A DNA stretch of 64,000 nt from positions 1 to 64,000 of the forward strand of contig CAIMEA010000193.1 in assembly GCA_903839845.1 (NCBI GenBank), in the 5' to 3' direction. The notes beneath the pieces were generated by a model. It searched no databases. It saw only the letters and a program-made list of their open reading frames with translations, and was not told the origin of the DNA. Both the position numbers and the translations under genes were made by a program. The DNA comes from an uncultured Hyphomicrobiales bacterium. Lineage in GTDB: Bacteria > Pseudomonadota > Alphaproteobacteria > Rhizobiales > Xanthobacteraceae. Below, in pieces: positions 28,834-39,072 of the stretch; within the stretch, counting starts at the first letter, position 1, and each line of letters opens with the position of its first letter.

Positions 28834-30015
28834 ATGCCCGACAGCGACGTCGATAATTCGCCATTCGAGCCGCGCCACTTGCCTGTGCCGGTGGCGCGCG
28901 CGCACGAGAACGGCGGCAACTGGTTCACCCGCACCTTCCGCGCCTTGTTCGGCCTCAAGCCGGGCTCGATCCGCGCTGATCTCAAGGACGTGCTCGACGA
29001 CCTGACGCCGAACGAATCCGGTTTCTCGCCGGAAGAAAGCCGGATGCTCAAGAACATCCTGGGCTTGCGCGAGCGCCGCGTCGGTGACGTCATGGTGCCG
29101 CGCGCCGATATCGTCGCCGTGCAGCAGGACATCCAGATCGGCGAACTGGTCAAGGTGTTCGAGGGCGCCGGTCATTCGCGGCTGGTCGCCTATAACGACA
29201 CGCTCGACGATCCGATCGGCATGGTCCACATCCGCGATCTGATCGCCTTCATGACCGCGCGCGCCGCGGTCGATCCGGAAAAAAACGCCAAGCGCAAGAA
29301 GCCGCTGCCGGCCGGGCTCGATTTCAAGACGCTCGATCTCGCCATGCCGCTGTCGGCGGCCAAGATCGTGCGCGAGATTCTGTTCGTTCCGCCATCGGCC
29401 CGCGTCATCGATCTCCTGGAGCGCATGCAGGCCAAGCAGATTCATCTGGCTCTGGTGGTCGATGAATATGGCGGCACCGACGGCATTGTCTCGATCGAAG
29501 ACATCGTCGAGCAGATCGTCGGCGAGATCGCCGACGAGCATGATGAGGACGAAAGCGCCGACGTCGTGCGCCAGCCGAACGGCTCCTACATCGCCGATGC
29601 GCGCGCCAAGATCGAAGACGTCGTCGCCATCGTCGGTCACGATTTCGACGTCGGCGACGCCGCCGAGGAAGTCGATACGTTGGGCGGCTATCTGGTGACG
29701 CGCGCCGGGCGGCTGCCGCTGCGCGGCGAACTGATCCCCGGGCCCGGCCTGTTTGAATTCGAGGTGCTCGACGCCGATCCGCGCCGCGTCAAGCGCGTAC
29801 GCATCAGCCGTCTGACCGAAAAACGCCAGAAGCCGCGCGAAACCGGGCGCGAACCGCCGGCCGAGCCCGTGCGCGAACCCGCGCGCAAGCGCGCCGAGCC
29901 GGACGCGGTGCTGGCGGGCCACGCGCCGCCGACGCTCAATCTCGATGAGCCGCCGCCGCAAAAGGAAGAAATCGCGAAGCCGGCCGCCGTCTCCACGGGC
30001 AAGCGTCGTCCGTGA
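28834..30015 (+). CDS. CBS/CorC_HlyC-domain protein (CorC/TlyC family)
   Basis: A 393-residue soluble protein: an N-terminal tail, two CBS domains (VGDVMVPRADIVAV to about residue 240), the CorC_HlyC domain (about residues 255-335, with ADARAKIEDV and TLGGYLV) and a charged, Pro/Arg-rich C-terminal tail of about 60 residues. Family members are linked to Mg2+/Co2+ homeostasis; the haemolysin name is historical. It overlaps lnt by four bases, the usual ybeY-corC-lnt order. Confidence 0.9.
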   Translation: MPDSDVDNSPFEPRHLPVPVARAHENGGNWFTRTFRALFGLKPGSIRADLKDVLDDLTPNESGFSPEESRMLKNILGLRERRVGDVMVPRADIVAVQQDIQIGELVKVFEGAGHSRLVAYNDTLDDPIGMVHIRDLIAFMTARAAVDPEKNAKRKKPLPAGLDFKTLDLAMPLSAAKIVREILFVPPSARVIDLLERMQAKQIHLALVVDEYGGTDGIVSIEDIVEQIVGEIADEHDEDESADVVRQPNGSYIADARAKIEDVVAIVGHDFDVGDAAEEVDTLGGYLVTRAGRLPLRGELIPGPGLFEFEVLDADPRRVKRVRISRLTEKRQKPRETGREPPAEPVREPARKRAEPDAVLAGHAPPTLNLDEPPPQKEEIAKPAAVSTGKRRP

Positions 30016-31604
30016 TCGTCCGTCTCGCCACACAGGCCGCGCATGCCACGGTCCTCGCCTTCGGCTGGCGGCGCGCGCTCATTGCCGTGATTGCCGGCGC
30101 GACGTCGGCTCTGGCGCTGGCGCCATTCAACGCCTGGCCGATCCTGTTCGTGACGCTGCCGGTGCTGGTCTGGCTGGTCGATGGCTCGGCCGCCGGCCGC
30201 TGGAGCGGCGCGTGGACCGCCGGCCTTGCCGGCTGGTGTTTTGGTTTCGGCTATTTCGTCGCCGGGCTTTACTGGATCGGTTACGCATTCCTGGTCGACG
30301 CCAAGACCTTTGGCTGGTTGCTGCCGGTCGCCGTGTCCGGCCTACCGGCCTATCTGGCGATTTTCACCGGCCTGGGATTGGCTGCCGCGCGCCTGATCTG
30401 GGTGCGTGGGCCGCAGCGTATTCTGGCGCTGGCGGCGACCATGACGATGGCGGAGTGGCTGCGCGGCCATCTGCTCACCGGCTTTCCCTGGAATACGTTC
30501 GGCTATGCGCTGACCGAGCCATTGGTGCTGGGGCAAAGCGTCTCGCTGATCGGTATTTGGGGGCTGACGTTTGTCGCCCTGGCGGTCTGTGCCTGTCCGG
30601 CGGTGCTGGCCGACGATCGGGTCGATACGCCGCGTCCCTATCGCGTGCCGCTCATTGCCTTTCTGGTACTGGCCGGTCTGGCGGCTTATGGCGCGGTGCG
30701 GCTGTCGCGAAACCCGACGACCTATGTGCCGGACGTCAGACTGCGCGTCATGCAGCCTAACCTGCAGCAGGACGTGAAGTTCAATTACGCCGCCAAGGAC
30801 GAAGTGATCGCGCGCTATCTCGCTCTATCCGACCGGGCGACCGGGCCGCAGTCGAGCGGCGTGCATGACGCTACGCATCTGATCTGGCCGGAATCGGCCT
30901 TTCCGTTCTTCCTGGCCCGCGAACCGGATGCGCTGGCGCGGATAGCTGCCATGCTAAAACCAGGGACCGAACTGATCACCGGCGCGGTGCGTCCCGCAGC
31001 ATCCGCCGCCGGCCCACGCGCCTATAATTCGGTCTACGTCATCGACCCGGACGGCTCGATCCATGGCATCTACGACAAGGTGCACCTGGTGCCGTTCGGC
31101 GAATATCTGCCGTTCCAAAGCCTGCTCGAGGGCATCGGCTTGCGCCAGCTCACCAAACAGGTTGGCGGGTTTCTGTCAGGCAGCCGGCGTCGCGCCATGG
31201 AGGTGCCTGGCGCGCCGAAGATGATGCCGCTGATCTGCTATGAAGCGATTTTCCCGGGCAGCGCGGTGCCGGCCGGCGACAGGCCGGGCTGGCTGGTCAA
31301 CGTTACCAATGACGGCTGGTTCGGCATCAGCACCGGGCCTTATCAGCATTTTCAGCAGGCGCGCATGCTCGCCATTGCCGAAGGTCTGCCGCTGGTCCGT
31401 GCCGCGAATACAGGGATTTCCGGGGTCATCGATCCGGTCGGCCGGATCGTCCAGTCGCTGCCACTGGGGGTTGAGGGAGTCATCGACGCCGGCCTTCCGA
31501 AAGCGTTATCCCCCACACTTTTTGTCGCATTGGGCGAATACCCATTGATTCTATTGTTAGTTGCAAGTTTGCTATCGGTTGCGCGCCGAAGGTTGCGCTC
31601 CTAG
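30012..31604 (+). CDS. lnt: Apolipoprotein N-acyltransferase
   Basis: Adds the third acyl chain to lipoproteins in the inner membrane. A 530-residue protein with about six to eight membrane segments followed by the nitrilase-like domain: Glu in IWPESAFPF, Lys in YDKVHLVPFGEYLP and the catalytic Cys in LICYEAIFPG. It starts with GTG within the GTGA overlap with the preceding gene. It ends before an AT-rich gap. Confidence 0.95.
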   Translation: MIVRLATQAAHATVLAFGWRRALIAVIAGATSALALAPFNAWPILFVTLPVLVWLVDGSAAGRWSGAWTAGLAGWCFGFGYFVAGLYWIGYAFLVDAKTFGWLLPVAVSGLPAYLAIFTGLGLAAARLIWVRGPQRILALAATMTMAEWLRGHLLTGFPWNTFGYALTEPLVLGQSVSLIGIWGLTFVALAVCACPAVLADDRVDTPRPYRVPLIAFLVLAGLAAYGAVRLSRNPTTYVPDVRLRVMQPNLQQDVKFNYAAKDEVIARYLALSDRATGPQSSGVHDATHLIWPESAFPFFLAREPDALARIAAMLKPGTELITGAVRPAASAAGPRAYNSVYVIDPDGSIHGIYDKVHLVPFGEYLPFQSLLEGIGLRQLTKQVGGFLSGSRRRAMEVPGAPKMMPLICYEAIFPGSAVPAGDRPGWLVNVTNDGWFGISTGPYQHFQQARMLAIAEGLPLVRAANTGISGVIDPVGRIVQSLPLGVEGVIDAGLPKALSPTLFVALGEYPLILLLVASLLSVARRRLRS

Positions 31605-31704
31605 ATTGAACGGCGGCGATAAAAAAGGTCGAAGTTGCTATAGAAAAATAATAACTGCCTCGTTGCGAAATACTAATAAACGTTCTTACTCTGTGAAAAC
31701 TATT

Positions 31705-31714
31705 GATAATTATC
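31705..31714 (+). promoter_or_regulatory. Palindrome GATAATTATC upstream of Xre regulator
   Basis: A perfect 10-bp palindrome in the markedly AT-rich 222-bp gap between lnt and the Xre gene, 113 bp before the start codon. A possible autoregulatory operator; only symmetry and location support it. Confidence 0.3.
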
Positions 31715-31826
31715 GGTAATTTTCATTCTTCTTTCGGCGTACTTCTGGTAGGCCAAAAAATGACGGATTGCATAAGGGGGACTACCTGTGACATTACGCT
31801 CCACAATGGAGGCATAGGAGATATTT

Positions 31827-32228
31827 ATGGCTAAGAAGGCTCCCAATCCGATCGACAAGCACGTCGGCTCACGCGTGCGCATGCGCCGGATGATGCTGAG
31901 CATGAGTCAGGAAAAGCTCGGCGACGCCCTTGGCCTGACCTTTCAGCAAGTCCAGAAATACGAAAAAGGCACCAACCGTATTGGCGCCAGCCGGTTGCAG
32001 GCGATCGCTAACATTCTGCAAGTCCCGGTTTCGTTCTTCTTTGAAGGCGCGCCGCATACGCCTGGCCAGACAAGCGGCCTCGGCGAAGCGCCGTCCCCGG
32101 CCTACGTGTCCGACTTCCTTGCGACCTCGGACGGTCTGTCGCTGACCAAGTCGTTCATGAAGATCAAGAACAGCAAGTTGCGGCGGCGCATCGTCGATCT
32201 GGTCGAACAGATCGCCGGCGAAGAATAA
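31827..32228 (+). CDS. Xre-family HTH transcriptional regulator
   Basis: A 133-residue protein with an N-terminal Xre helix-turn-helix (GSRVRMRRMMLSMSQEKLGDALGLTFQQVQKYEKG) and a C-terminal part ending in SKLRRRIVDLVEQIAG, typical of the small regulators encoded between lnt and metK in Rhizobiales. SD AGGAG precedes the ATG. The target is unknown; its own AT-rich upstream gap is a reasonable candidate. Confidence 0.9.
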   Translation: MAKKAPNPIDKHVGSRVRMRRMMLSMSQEKLGDALGLTFQQVQKYEKGTNRIGASRLQAIANILQVPVSFFFEGAPHTPGQTSGLGEAPSPAYVSDFLATSDGLSLTKSFMKIKNSKLRRRIVDLVEQIAGEE

Positions 32229-32471
32229 GCCGTCGCCCGGCATACTGCTGCAAGGCAGCCATCACATCAGTGCGGATACCGTCGTGGGCACCGGCTCGCG
32301 CCGGGAAAGCGTGGCCCGGTCTTGAAGGTTCGCGGCCGCGGCCTGTCCCAACCGGACGGTGGCTATTGCCCACGTTTGCCCGCACCTTGACCTTGCACGC
32401 GACCGCTGTAAGAACCACAGCCGAACGTGAAACGACGCGGTCTAACGCCGCGGCCACGGGAGGAGTTTAAC

Positions 32472-33746
32472 TTGGCGCACAAGAATTTTCTATTCACCAG
32501 TGAGTCGGTTTCCGAAGGCCATCCAGACAAGGTCTGCGATCAGATCTCCGATGCGGTCCTCGACGCCTTTCTTGAAAACGACATCAAGCTCGGCATCGCC
32601 GACGACAGCGCCATCAATACGCGCCTCGGCTGCGAAACGCTGACCACCACCAACAAGATCGTCATCGCCGGCGAAGGCCGCGGCCAGTCGCCGTTCTTTC
32701 ACAAGCATGGCGGCAAGTTCGTCGTTGACCGCGAGCTGATCAGCAAGATCGCCCGCGGCGTGGTCAAGGATATCGGCTACGACCAGGACGGCTTCTCCAG
32801 CTACGGCGCCGACGTCGAAGTGCTGCTGCACGGCCAGTCGGCCGACATCGCCATGGGCGTCGACGCCAAGAAGAAAAAGTCGGGCGAAGAAGAAGGCGCC
32901 GGCGACCAGGGCATGATGTTCGGCTTTGCCTGCACCGAGAGCGAAGTCTACGAGAAGAACTCGTTCATGCCGGCGCCGATTTTCTTCGCGCACCGCATTC
33001 TCAAGGCGCTCGCCGACAAGCGTCACTCCGGCGCGATGCCCGACCTGCAGCCCGACGCCAAGAGCCAGGTGACGGTGAAGTATGTCGATGGCAAAGCCGT
33101 CGGCTGCACCAAGGTCGTGGTCTCGACCCAGCACAGCGAAAAGAGCCGCAACGGCAAAAAATACACGCCGGCGATGGTCAAGGACATGATCGAGTCGACG
33201 GTGACCGCGGCGCTGCCAAAAGGCTGGATGCCGGCCAAGTCGGCCGACTTCCTGGTCAACCCGACCGGCAACTTCGTCATCGGCGGTCCCGACGGCGATT
33301 GCGGCCTGACCGGCCGCAAGATCATCGTCGACACCTACGGCGGCTATGCCCCGCACGGCGGCGGCGCGTTCTCCGGCAAGGACCCGACCAAAGTCGACCG
33401 CTCGGCCGCTTACGCCACCCGCTACCTCGCCAAGAACGTTGTCGCGTCCGGCGCTGCCGAGCGTTGCACCATTCAGGTCGCCTACGCGATCGGCGTCGCC
33501 GACCCGATGTCGGTGCTAGTCGATCTGCATGGCACCGGTCAGGTCGATGAGAAGAAGCTGGAAAAGTTGCTGCCGCAGCTGTTCCGCCTGACCCCGACCA
33601 ACATCCGCCGCACGCTCAAGCTGAACAAGCCGATCTATCGTCGCACCGCGGCCTACGGCCACTTCGGCCGCGCGCCGGACAAGGATGGCGGCTTCTCCTG
33701 GGAGAAGACCGACTTGGCGGCGCAGATCAAGGCGGCGTTCAAGTAG
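32472..33746 (+). CDS. metK: S-adenosylmethionine synthetase
   Basis: Forms SAM from methionine and ATP. About 424 residues starting at TTG (32472), which has GGGAGGAG seven bases upstream and gives the canonical [15 protein letters not shown]-terminus; an in-frame ATG at 32427 would add 15 non-conserved residues. [16 protein letters not shown] and the ATP-binding segments are present. A short hairpin (CGCGG / CCGCG) lies just before the SD. I looked for a SAM riboswitch in 32229-32471 and recognised none. Confidence 0.96.
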   Translation: MAHKNFLFTSESVSEGHPDKVCDQISDAVLDAFLENDIKLGIADDSAINTRLGCETLTTTNKIVIAGEGRGQSPFFHKHGGKFVVDRELISKIARGVVKDIGYDQDGFSSYGADVEVLLHGQSADIAMGVDAKKKKSGEEEGAGDQGMMFGFACTESEVYEKNSFMPAPIFFAHRILKALADKRHSGAMPDLQPDAKSQVTVKYVDGKAVGCTKVVVSTQHSEKSRNGKKYTPAMVKDMIESTVTAALPKGWMPAKSADFLVNPTGNFVIGGPDGDCGLTGRKIIVDTYGGYAPHGGGAFSGKDPTKVDRSAAYATRYLAKNVVASGAAERCTIQVAYAIGVADPMSVLVDLHGTGQVDEKKLEKLLPQLFRLTPTNIRRTLKLNKPIYRRTAAYGHFGRAPDKDGGFSWEKTDLAAQIKAAFK

Positions 33747-33820
33747 GCTTCCGAAAGTCTGGATTGCTGCGATGCCCCGCCCAAAGCGGGGCATTTCAGT
33801 TTTTGACGGTCACTCAATGC

Positions 33821-33908
33821 CGTCATGGCCGGGCTTGTCCCGGCCATCCACGTCTTTAGAGACGCAACAAGAAAGTCGTGGATGCCCGGCATAAAGCCGG
33901 GCATGACG
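33821..33908. repeat. Palindromic intergenic repeat, family A copy 2
   Basis: CGTCATGGCCGGGCTTGTCC ... GCCGGGCATGACG with CCACGTC / CGTGG inside. It ends six bases before the trmB start. Translating the right half gives MDARHKAGHDE, which makes a false longer start for trmB. Confidence 0.8.
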
Positions 33909-33913
33909 AGGCC

Positions 33914-34621
33914 ATGATGACCGGCGACAGAGACCCCATCGATTCATCGCAACGCGCGTTTTTCGGCCGGAAGAAGGGCCATCCCTTGCGCGCGCGGCAG
34001 ATCGAGCTGTTCGAGGATTTGCTGCCGAAGCTTTCCTTCGATTTCAGCAAGCCGGCGCCCGCCGATCTCGCCAGCCTGTTTCCGCACCAGCCGGAAACGC
34101 TGCGTCTCGAAATCGGCTTCGGCGGCGCCGAGCATCTGATTGCGCAGGCTTTGGCGCATCTGGACGCGGGCTTCATCGGCGCCGACGGATTTCTCAATGC
34201 CGTCGGCAAGGCCTTGATCGCCATTGACGACAACGATCTTGAGAACGTGCGGTTGCATCACGGCGACGCCAGCGAGCTGATCGACTGGCTGCCGGCCGGC
34301 GCCTTCACGCGCATCGATCTCTTGTATCCCGATCCGTGGCCGAAGCGGCGGCAGTGGAAGCGGCGCTTCATTCAGGACGACACGCTCGTGCGCCTCGCGC
34401 GTATCTTGAAGCCGGGCGGCGAGCTGCGCTTCGCCACCGACATCGCCAGCTACGGCTCTTACGCGCTGGCGCGCATCATGCGCTCGCCGGATTTTATCTG
34501 GACGGCGGAAGTCGCCGACGACTGGCGCAAGCCCTGGGCGGGCTGGTCGCGCACGCGCTATGAGGCGAAAGCGATCCGCGAAGGCCGCACGCCGAATTAT
34601 TTTATTTTTCGGAAGAAGTAG
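33914..34621 (+). CDS. trmB: tRNA (guanine-N7-)-methyltransferase
   Basis: SAM-dependent methylation of G46 in tRNA. About 235 residues from MMTGDRDPIDSS; the upstream in-frame ATG at 33878 lies within a repeat and is rejected. The SAM site is LEIGFGGAEHL, and LLYPDPWPKRRQWKRR is the TrmB signature. It follows metK, which supplies its cofactor, though a repeat separates them. Confidence 0.94.
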   Translation: MMTGDRDPIDSSQRAFFGRKKGHPLRARQIELFEDLLPKLSFDFSKPAPADLASLFPHQPETLRLEIGFGGAEHLIAQALAHLDAGFIGADGFLNAVGKALIAIDDNDLENVRLHHGDASELIDWLPAGAFTRIDLLYPDPWPKRRQWKRRFIQDDTLVRLARILKPGGELRFATDIASYGSYALARIMRSPDFIWTAEVADDWRKPWAGWSRTRYEAKAIREGRTPNYFIFRKK

Positions 34622-34644
34622 AAGCGCGAAACGCTCCAATTCTT

Positions 34645-34733
34645 CCGCTCATCCCCGCGAAGGCGGGGATCCAGGCTTTGCTGCAAATTATAAAATTGGA
34701 GATTCTGGATTCCCGCTTACGCGGGAATGAGTG
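34645..34733. repeat. Palindromic intergenic repeat, family B copy 2
   Basis: CCGCTCATCCCCGCGAAGGC at the left and TTACGCGGGAATGAGTGG at the right, nearly identical in its arms to the element at 3902-3987. It sits between the convergent trmB and DUF2336 genes and could end both transcripts. Confidence 0.75.
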
Positions 34734-34744
34734 GAGTATGAAGC

Positions 34745-35824
34745 CTACTCCCCCGTGCCTTGCCGCACCTGCCAGAAGCGCACGACACGCTGCGCGGTTG
34801 CCGCGGTCAGCCGCTCGAAATTCTCGAACGCCGCGTCGATCACCTGACCGCTCGGCTTCGGACCCGGCCGCGCGCAAATCACGGCCTTCACCGTCGGCCA
34901 GCCGAAATTCGCCGAGCGCGCCAGGATCAGCACCGGATCGGCGCGCTCGCCATTCATCAGGCGGTCGACGACTTCGACCGGCACGGCGCAGAGCGTTGCC
35001 AGCGCCGCGATGGTCTCTTCGTATTTGCCGCCCTCGGCGTAAGCCGTGATGTCGGCCTCGGTCAGCTTGCGTTCCTTGTGCAACGCGCGCACCGCGGCAA
35101 GCGCCGCCGCATAATTGCGCGGCGCCGCCTTGGCGCCGACTTCGTCGGTGACCTTGGCCAGAACCTTGCGGATTTCGGCTTGCGTCTCCGGCTTGGCGGC
35201 GGCCAGCAGGCGCTTTTGCACCACATCGCTCGCCTGCATGAGAAGCTGGCGGAACAGCCGCGGCGGAATATCCGTGCGCTGGCCGACCTTCTCGGCCAGC
35301 ACGCCATCCTGCTCGGCGCGCTTGACCAGGTTGGTGAAGGCGCCTTCGGATAGTTTCGCCGCGTGATTGGTCGCCAAAGTGTGCGCCACGTCGCGGTCGC
35401 CGCGCGTCACCAGAATATCGGACAGCGCCTCGTTAAGGCCGGGCCGCGCCGACAGCGCCAGCAGGTGCGCCTGGCTCTTGGTTTCGGCCAGCGTCATCAA
35501 ATCGGGATCGGCGATCCGTCCGGCCTTGAGCACCGGGCCGGCGACCTCGATGTCGTCATTGCTGGCGAGCTTGTAGACGACGCCGGCGGGCGCATTGGGA
35601 ACGGGCGCCAGGCGGCGCGCCAGTTCGGCGAGCGCTTTTGCTTCGATCTCGGCAATCAGGCAGCCGATCACGTCGTCGAACAGCGCGACATGTTGCTCGT
35701 TGAACTGCATGGCGCCGTCGAGAAACAGGCCGGTGATCCGGCGCAATGTTTCGGCGCGCTTTTCTGCCGTGCCGTGCTGGACGACTTCTTCCAGCTCGGG
35801 GAGGAGTGACGCGGGAGCACCCAT
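34745..35824 (-). CDS. DUF2336-domain protein
   Basis: About 359 residues from MGAPASLLPELEEVV, mainly alpha-helical and HEAT-like, with no cysteines in a metal pattern and no membrane segment. The sequence fits DUF2336, a family found in alphaproteobacteria with no settled function. A longer frame to 35935 exists, but its extra N-terminus is unlike the family. It is the only reversed gene inside the long translation series and separates trmB from rimP. Confidence 0.8.
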   Translation of the reverse strand: MGAPASLLPELEEVVQHGTAEKRAETLRRITGLFLDGAMQFNEQHVALFDDVIGCLIAEIEAKALAELARRLAPVPNAPAGVVYKLASNDDIEVAGPVLKAGRIADPDLMTLAETKSQAHLLALSARPGLNEALSDILVTRGDRDVAHTLATNHAAKLSEGAFTNLVKRAEQDGVLAEKVGQRTDIPPRLFRQLLMQASDVVQKRLLAAAKPETQAEIRKVLAKVTDEVGAKAAPRNYAAALAAVRALHKERKLTEADITAYAEGGKYEETIAALATLCAVPVEVVDRLMNGERADPVLILARSANFGWPTVKAVICARPGPKPSGQVIDAAFENFERLTAATAQRVVRFWQVRQGTGE

Positions 35825-35929
35825 ACTTAAACCCACAAACACCTGTGTAATGCGCCGGCCGGGCGCACAGGCGGCGAATTTATGGGCATATCCTGAAGGA
35901 AGGGTTAGCCCCGCCAATGGCTTCAACCC

Positions 35930-36030
35930 TTGCATGAAAGCGGAAAACGGCTATATTTCCCCTGTCGCTAAAGACACCCTCATAACCAACGGGTTTTGAG
36001 AGTGGGTCCCCCCGGGCCCGCTCTTTTTTG
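35930..36030 (+). promoter_or_regulatory. rimP leader with attenuator-type terminator
   Basis: Just before rimP an 11-bp G/C-rich hairpin (35999-36009 with 36014-36024, loop CCCC) is followed by six T (36024-36029). This is a full intrinsic terminator placed inside the leader, eight bases before the rimP ATG. Leaders of this kind upstream of rimP-nusA are described in Rhizobiales (Rfam rimP leader, from memory). NusA feedback is the natural hypothesis. Confidence 0.75.
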
Positions 36031-36037
36031 TTACAGC

Positions 36038-36724
36038 ATGACCGCAAGCGAGGCATTTCAGGCAGAACCGGCCCTTTCGGCTGCCCCAAACGCGACCGAG
36101 CCACGACTGATTGTCGAGGCCGGTCAGCCGGCGCGTGTCTGCGCCATCGCCGAGCCGGTCATCGAGCAACTGGGCTATCGCCTTGTTCGCATTAAAGTTT
36201 CTTCGACCGAAGGGGCCACCATCCAGATCATGGCGGAGCGCCCCGATGGCACCATGACGGTCGAGGACTGCGAGACCATTTCGCGGGCGCTGTCGCCGGT
36301 TTTCGACGTCGATGAGCCGATGGACGGCGCCTACAGGCTGGAAATCTCCTCGCCGGGCATCGACCGGCCGCTGGTGCGCAAATCCGATTTCGAGCATTTC
36401 GCCGGCCATCTGGCGAAAATCGAGATGGAAATTCCGGTTTCCGGCCGCAAAAGATTTCGCGGCGTTCTGGCCGGCGTCGAGGGTGAGGCCGCCAGGCTTC
36501 AACTGGATGACGCGGCCGAGGGCCAGGATACCGAGATCATGTTGCCGATCCCCGATATGGGCGAGGCCAAGCTGGTGCTTACCGACGAACTGGTGACCCA
36601 GGCTTTGCGCGCCGAGAAGGCCGCCAAGCGCGACCTGCGCGAAGCAAAGAAAGAACAACGCCGTCGCAAACAGGCCAAAAAGGCCGGCCCGATGGCCCCC
36701 GAAAGAATCAAAGAAGGAGACTGA
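36038..36724 (+). CDS. rimP: Ribosome maturation factor RimP
   Basis: Assists 30S subunit assembly. About 228 residues from [11 protein letters not shown], which lies right after the leader terminator. The conserved core runs from [15 protein letters not shown] through [14 protein letters not shown] and [15 protein letters not shown] basic C-terminal tail ([11 protein letters not shown]) is longer than in E. coli. It is the first gene of the rimP-nusA-ylxR-infB-rbfA-truB operon. Confidence 0.94.
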   Translation: MTASEAFQAEPALSAAPNATEPRLIVEAGQPARVCAIAEPVIEQLGYRLVRIKVSSTEGATIQIMAERPDGTMTVEDCETISRALSPVFDVDEPMDGAYRLEISSPGIDRPLVRKSDFEHFAGHLAKIEMEIPVSGRKRFRGVLAGVEGEAARLQLDDAAEGQDTEIMLPIPDMGEAKLVLTDELVTQALRAEKAAKRDLREAKKEQRRRKQAKKAGPMAPERIKEGD

Positions 36725-36727
36725 GCT

Positions 36728-38323
36728 ATGGCTGTCAGCGCCAACAGGCTCGAACTGTTGCAAATCGCCGATGCGGTGGCCCGCGAAAAGTCGATCGACC
36801 GTGGCATCGTCATCGCGGCGATGGAAGACGCCATCGCCAAGGCGGCCCGCTCGCGCTACGGCGCCGAGACCGACGTGCACGCCGAGATCGAACCGAAGAC
36901 GGGCGAGCTGCGGCTGTCGCGCCACATGCTGGTGGCCGAGGCGGTCGAGAATTCGTCGAACCAGATCACGCTGGAAGACGCACGCAAGCGCCACCCGGCG
37001 GCGCAAGTCGGCGACACCATCGCCGATCCGTTGCCGCCGCTCGAATACGGCCGCATCGCCGCGCAATCGGCCAAGCAGGTCATCGTGCAGAAGGTGCGCG
37101 AAGCCGAGCGCGACCGGCAATATGCCGAATACAAGGATCGCATCGGCGAGATCGTCAACGGTGTCGTCAAGCGCGTCGAATACGGCAACGTGGTGGTTGA
37201 TCTCGGCCGCGGCGAAGCCATCGTGCGGCGGGACGAAATGTTGCCGCGCGAAGTGTTCCGCAATGGCGACCGCATCCGCGCCTATATCTACGACGTGCGC
37301 CGCGAGCCGCGCGGCCCGCAGATTTTCCTGTCGCGCACGCATCCGCAGTTCACCGCCAAGCTGTTCGCCCAGGAAGTGCCGGAAATCTATGACGGCATCG
37401 TCGAAGTGAAGGCGGTCGCCCGCGACCCCGGTTCGCGCGCCAAGATCGCCGTCATCTCGCGCGATTCGTCGGTCGATCCGGTCGGCGCCTGCGTCGGTAT
37501 GCGCGGTTCGCGCGTGCAGGCCGTGGTGAATGAATTGCAGGGCGAGAAGATCGACATCATCCCGTGGTCGGCCGATATCGCCACTTTCGTCGTCAACGCG
37601 CTGGCCCCGGCCGAAGTCGCCAAGGTCGTGCTCGACGAAGACAAGGAACGCATCGAAGTCGTGGTGCCGGATGCGCAGCTGTCGCTGGCCATCGGCCGTC
37701 GCGGCCAGAACGTGCGTCTGGCGTCGCAACTGACCGGCTGGGATATCGACATCCTCACCGAGCAGGAAGAATCCGAACGCCGCACCGCCGAGTTCGAGAG
37801 CCGCACCAAGATTTTCGTCGAAGCGCTCAATCTCGACGAAGTGGTCGGCCAGTTGCTCGCCGCCGAAGGCTTCGGCTCGATCGAGGAACTCGCCATGGTC
37901 GACGAAAAGGAAATCGCCGGCATCGAAGGCTTCGACGAAGAAACCGCGCGCGAGTTGCAGGAGCGCGCCAAGGAATATCTATCCAAGCAGGAGAGCGAAT
38001 TGGACGACAAGCGCAAGGAACTGGGCGTTGCCGACGATGTGCGGGACGTGCCCGGGATCACCACGGCGATGCTCGTCAAGCTCGGCGAAAACGGCGTCAA
38101 GACGGTCGAGGACCTCGCCGGTTGTGCCACCGACGATCTGGTCGGCTGGACCGAACGCAAGGACGGCGAGACCAAGCACGAGCCGGGCTATTTCGATGGC
38201 CTCAACATCGCGCGCGAAGATGCCGAGTCGATCGTCATGCAGGCGCGCCTGAAGGCGGGCTGGATCACCGAGGCGGAACTCGCGCCGAAGGCTGCTGAGG
38301 AAGAACCGGCCGTGGAAGCCTAA
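36728..38323 (+). CDS. nusA: Transcription termination/antitermination factor NusA
   Basis: Binds RNA polymerase and nascent RNA and modulates pausing and termination. A 531-residue protein: RNAP-binding N-terminus, S1 domain (IGEIVNGVVKRVEYGNVVV, about residues 137-200), two KH domains (VGACVGMRGSRVQ; LAIGRRGQNVRLA) and C-terminal helix-hairpin-helix repeats, ending in an acidic tail. It begins 3 bp after rimP. Confidence 0.97.
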   Translation: MAVSANRLELLQIADAVAREKSIDRGIVIAAMEDAIAKAARSRYGAETDVHAEIEPKTGELRLSRHMLVAEAVENSSNQITLEDARKRHPAAQVGDTIADPLPPLEYGRIAAQSAKQVIVQKVREAERDRQYAEYKDRIGEIVNGVVKRVEYGNVVVDLGRGEAIVRRDEMLPREVFRNGDRIRAYIYDVRREPRGPQIFLSRTHPQFTAKLFAQEVPEIYDGIVEVKAVARDPGSRAKIAVISRDSSVDPVGACVGMRGSRVQAVVNELQGEKIDIIPWSADIATFVVNALAPAEVAKVVLDEDKERIEVVVPDAQLSLAIGRRGQNVRLASQLTGWDIDILTEQEESERRTAEFESRTKIFVEALNLDEVVGQLLAAEGFGSIEELAMVDEKEIAGIEGFDEETARELQERAKEYLSKQESELDDKRKELGVADDVRDVPGITTAMLVKLGENGVKTVEDLAGCATDDLVGWTERKDGETKHEPGYFDGLNIAREDAESIVMQARLKAGWITEAELAPKAAEEEPAVEA

Positions 38324-38341
38324 AGGAGAATCGACATCGGA

Positions 38342-39072
38342 ATGCTGGCCACAGCACAGGAGAGCGAACTCGACCGCGGCGCGACCAGCGTCGGCGCGGG
38401 CGCGGAACGCTTCTGTGCCTTGACCCGCACTTTGTTGCCGGTGTCGGACATGATCCGCTTTGTCGTCGGGCCGGCTGGTCAAGCCGTTCCCGACGTCAAG
38501 CGCAAGCTGCCGGGCCGCGGCATCTGGATTACCGCGCGGCGGGCGTCGATCGAGGAAGCCGTCAAACGCAACGTTTTTGCGCGCGGCTTCAAGCGCGATC
38601 TCAAGGTTGCCGGCAACCTGGCCGACGAAACCGAGCGCCTTCTGGTCCGCGCCGCGCTCGATGCTTTGGCGATGGCCGGCAAAGCGGGCGCTGTGATCGG
38701 CGGTTTTGCCAAGGTCGAAGCCGCGCTCGGCCATGGCGAGGTTTTGGCGCTGATTCATGCCTCGGACGGCGCCGATGACGGCAAGCGCAAGCTGATGGCC
38801 GCGTTTCGGCGCGCCAGGGGCGAAGAATCGGGTGAAATCGACGTTATTTCTATTTTCGACGGCACCGAATTGGATTTGGCATTGAACCGCCTAAATGTGG
38901 TACATGCTGCCCTGCTTGCCGGCCCCGGGAGCGAGACTTTTCTCGCTCGCGTCAAGCGCCTGCAGCGCTTTCGGTCCGGAAACTCTCCCGATGCGGTTGG
39001 CGCGCAAGCGCTGGCGGATGATGCACACGATTTGAATGCACCGGCGGATGGTGCCCAAGGAAACAGTACGGA

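Noticed and set aside
32229..32471. SAM riboswitch before metK
   Set aside because: No SAM-II, SAM-V or SAM/SAH core was recognisable; only a small hairpin next to the SD.
33878..33913. Longer TrmB start
   Set aside because: The extra codons are the translated repeat and have no SD.
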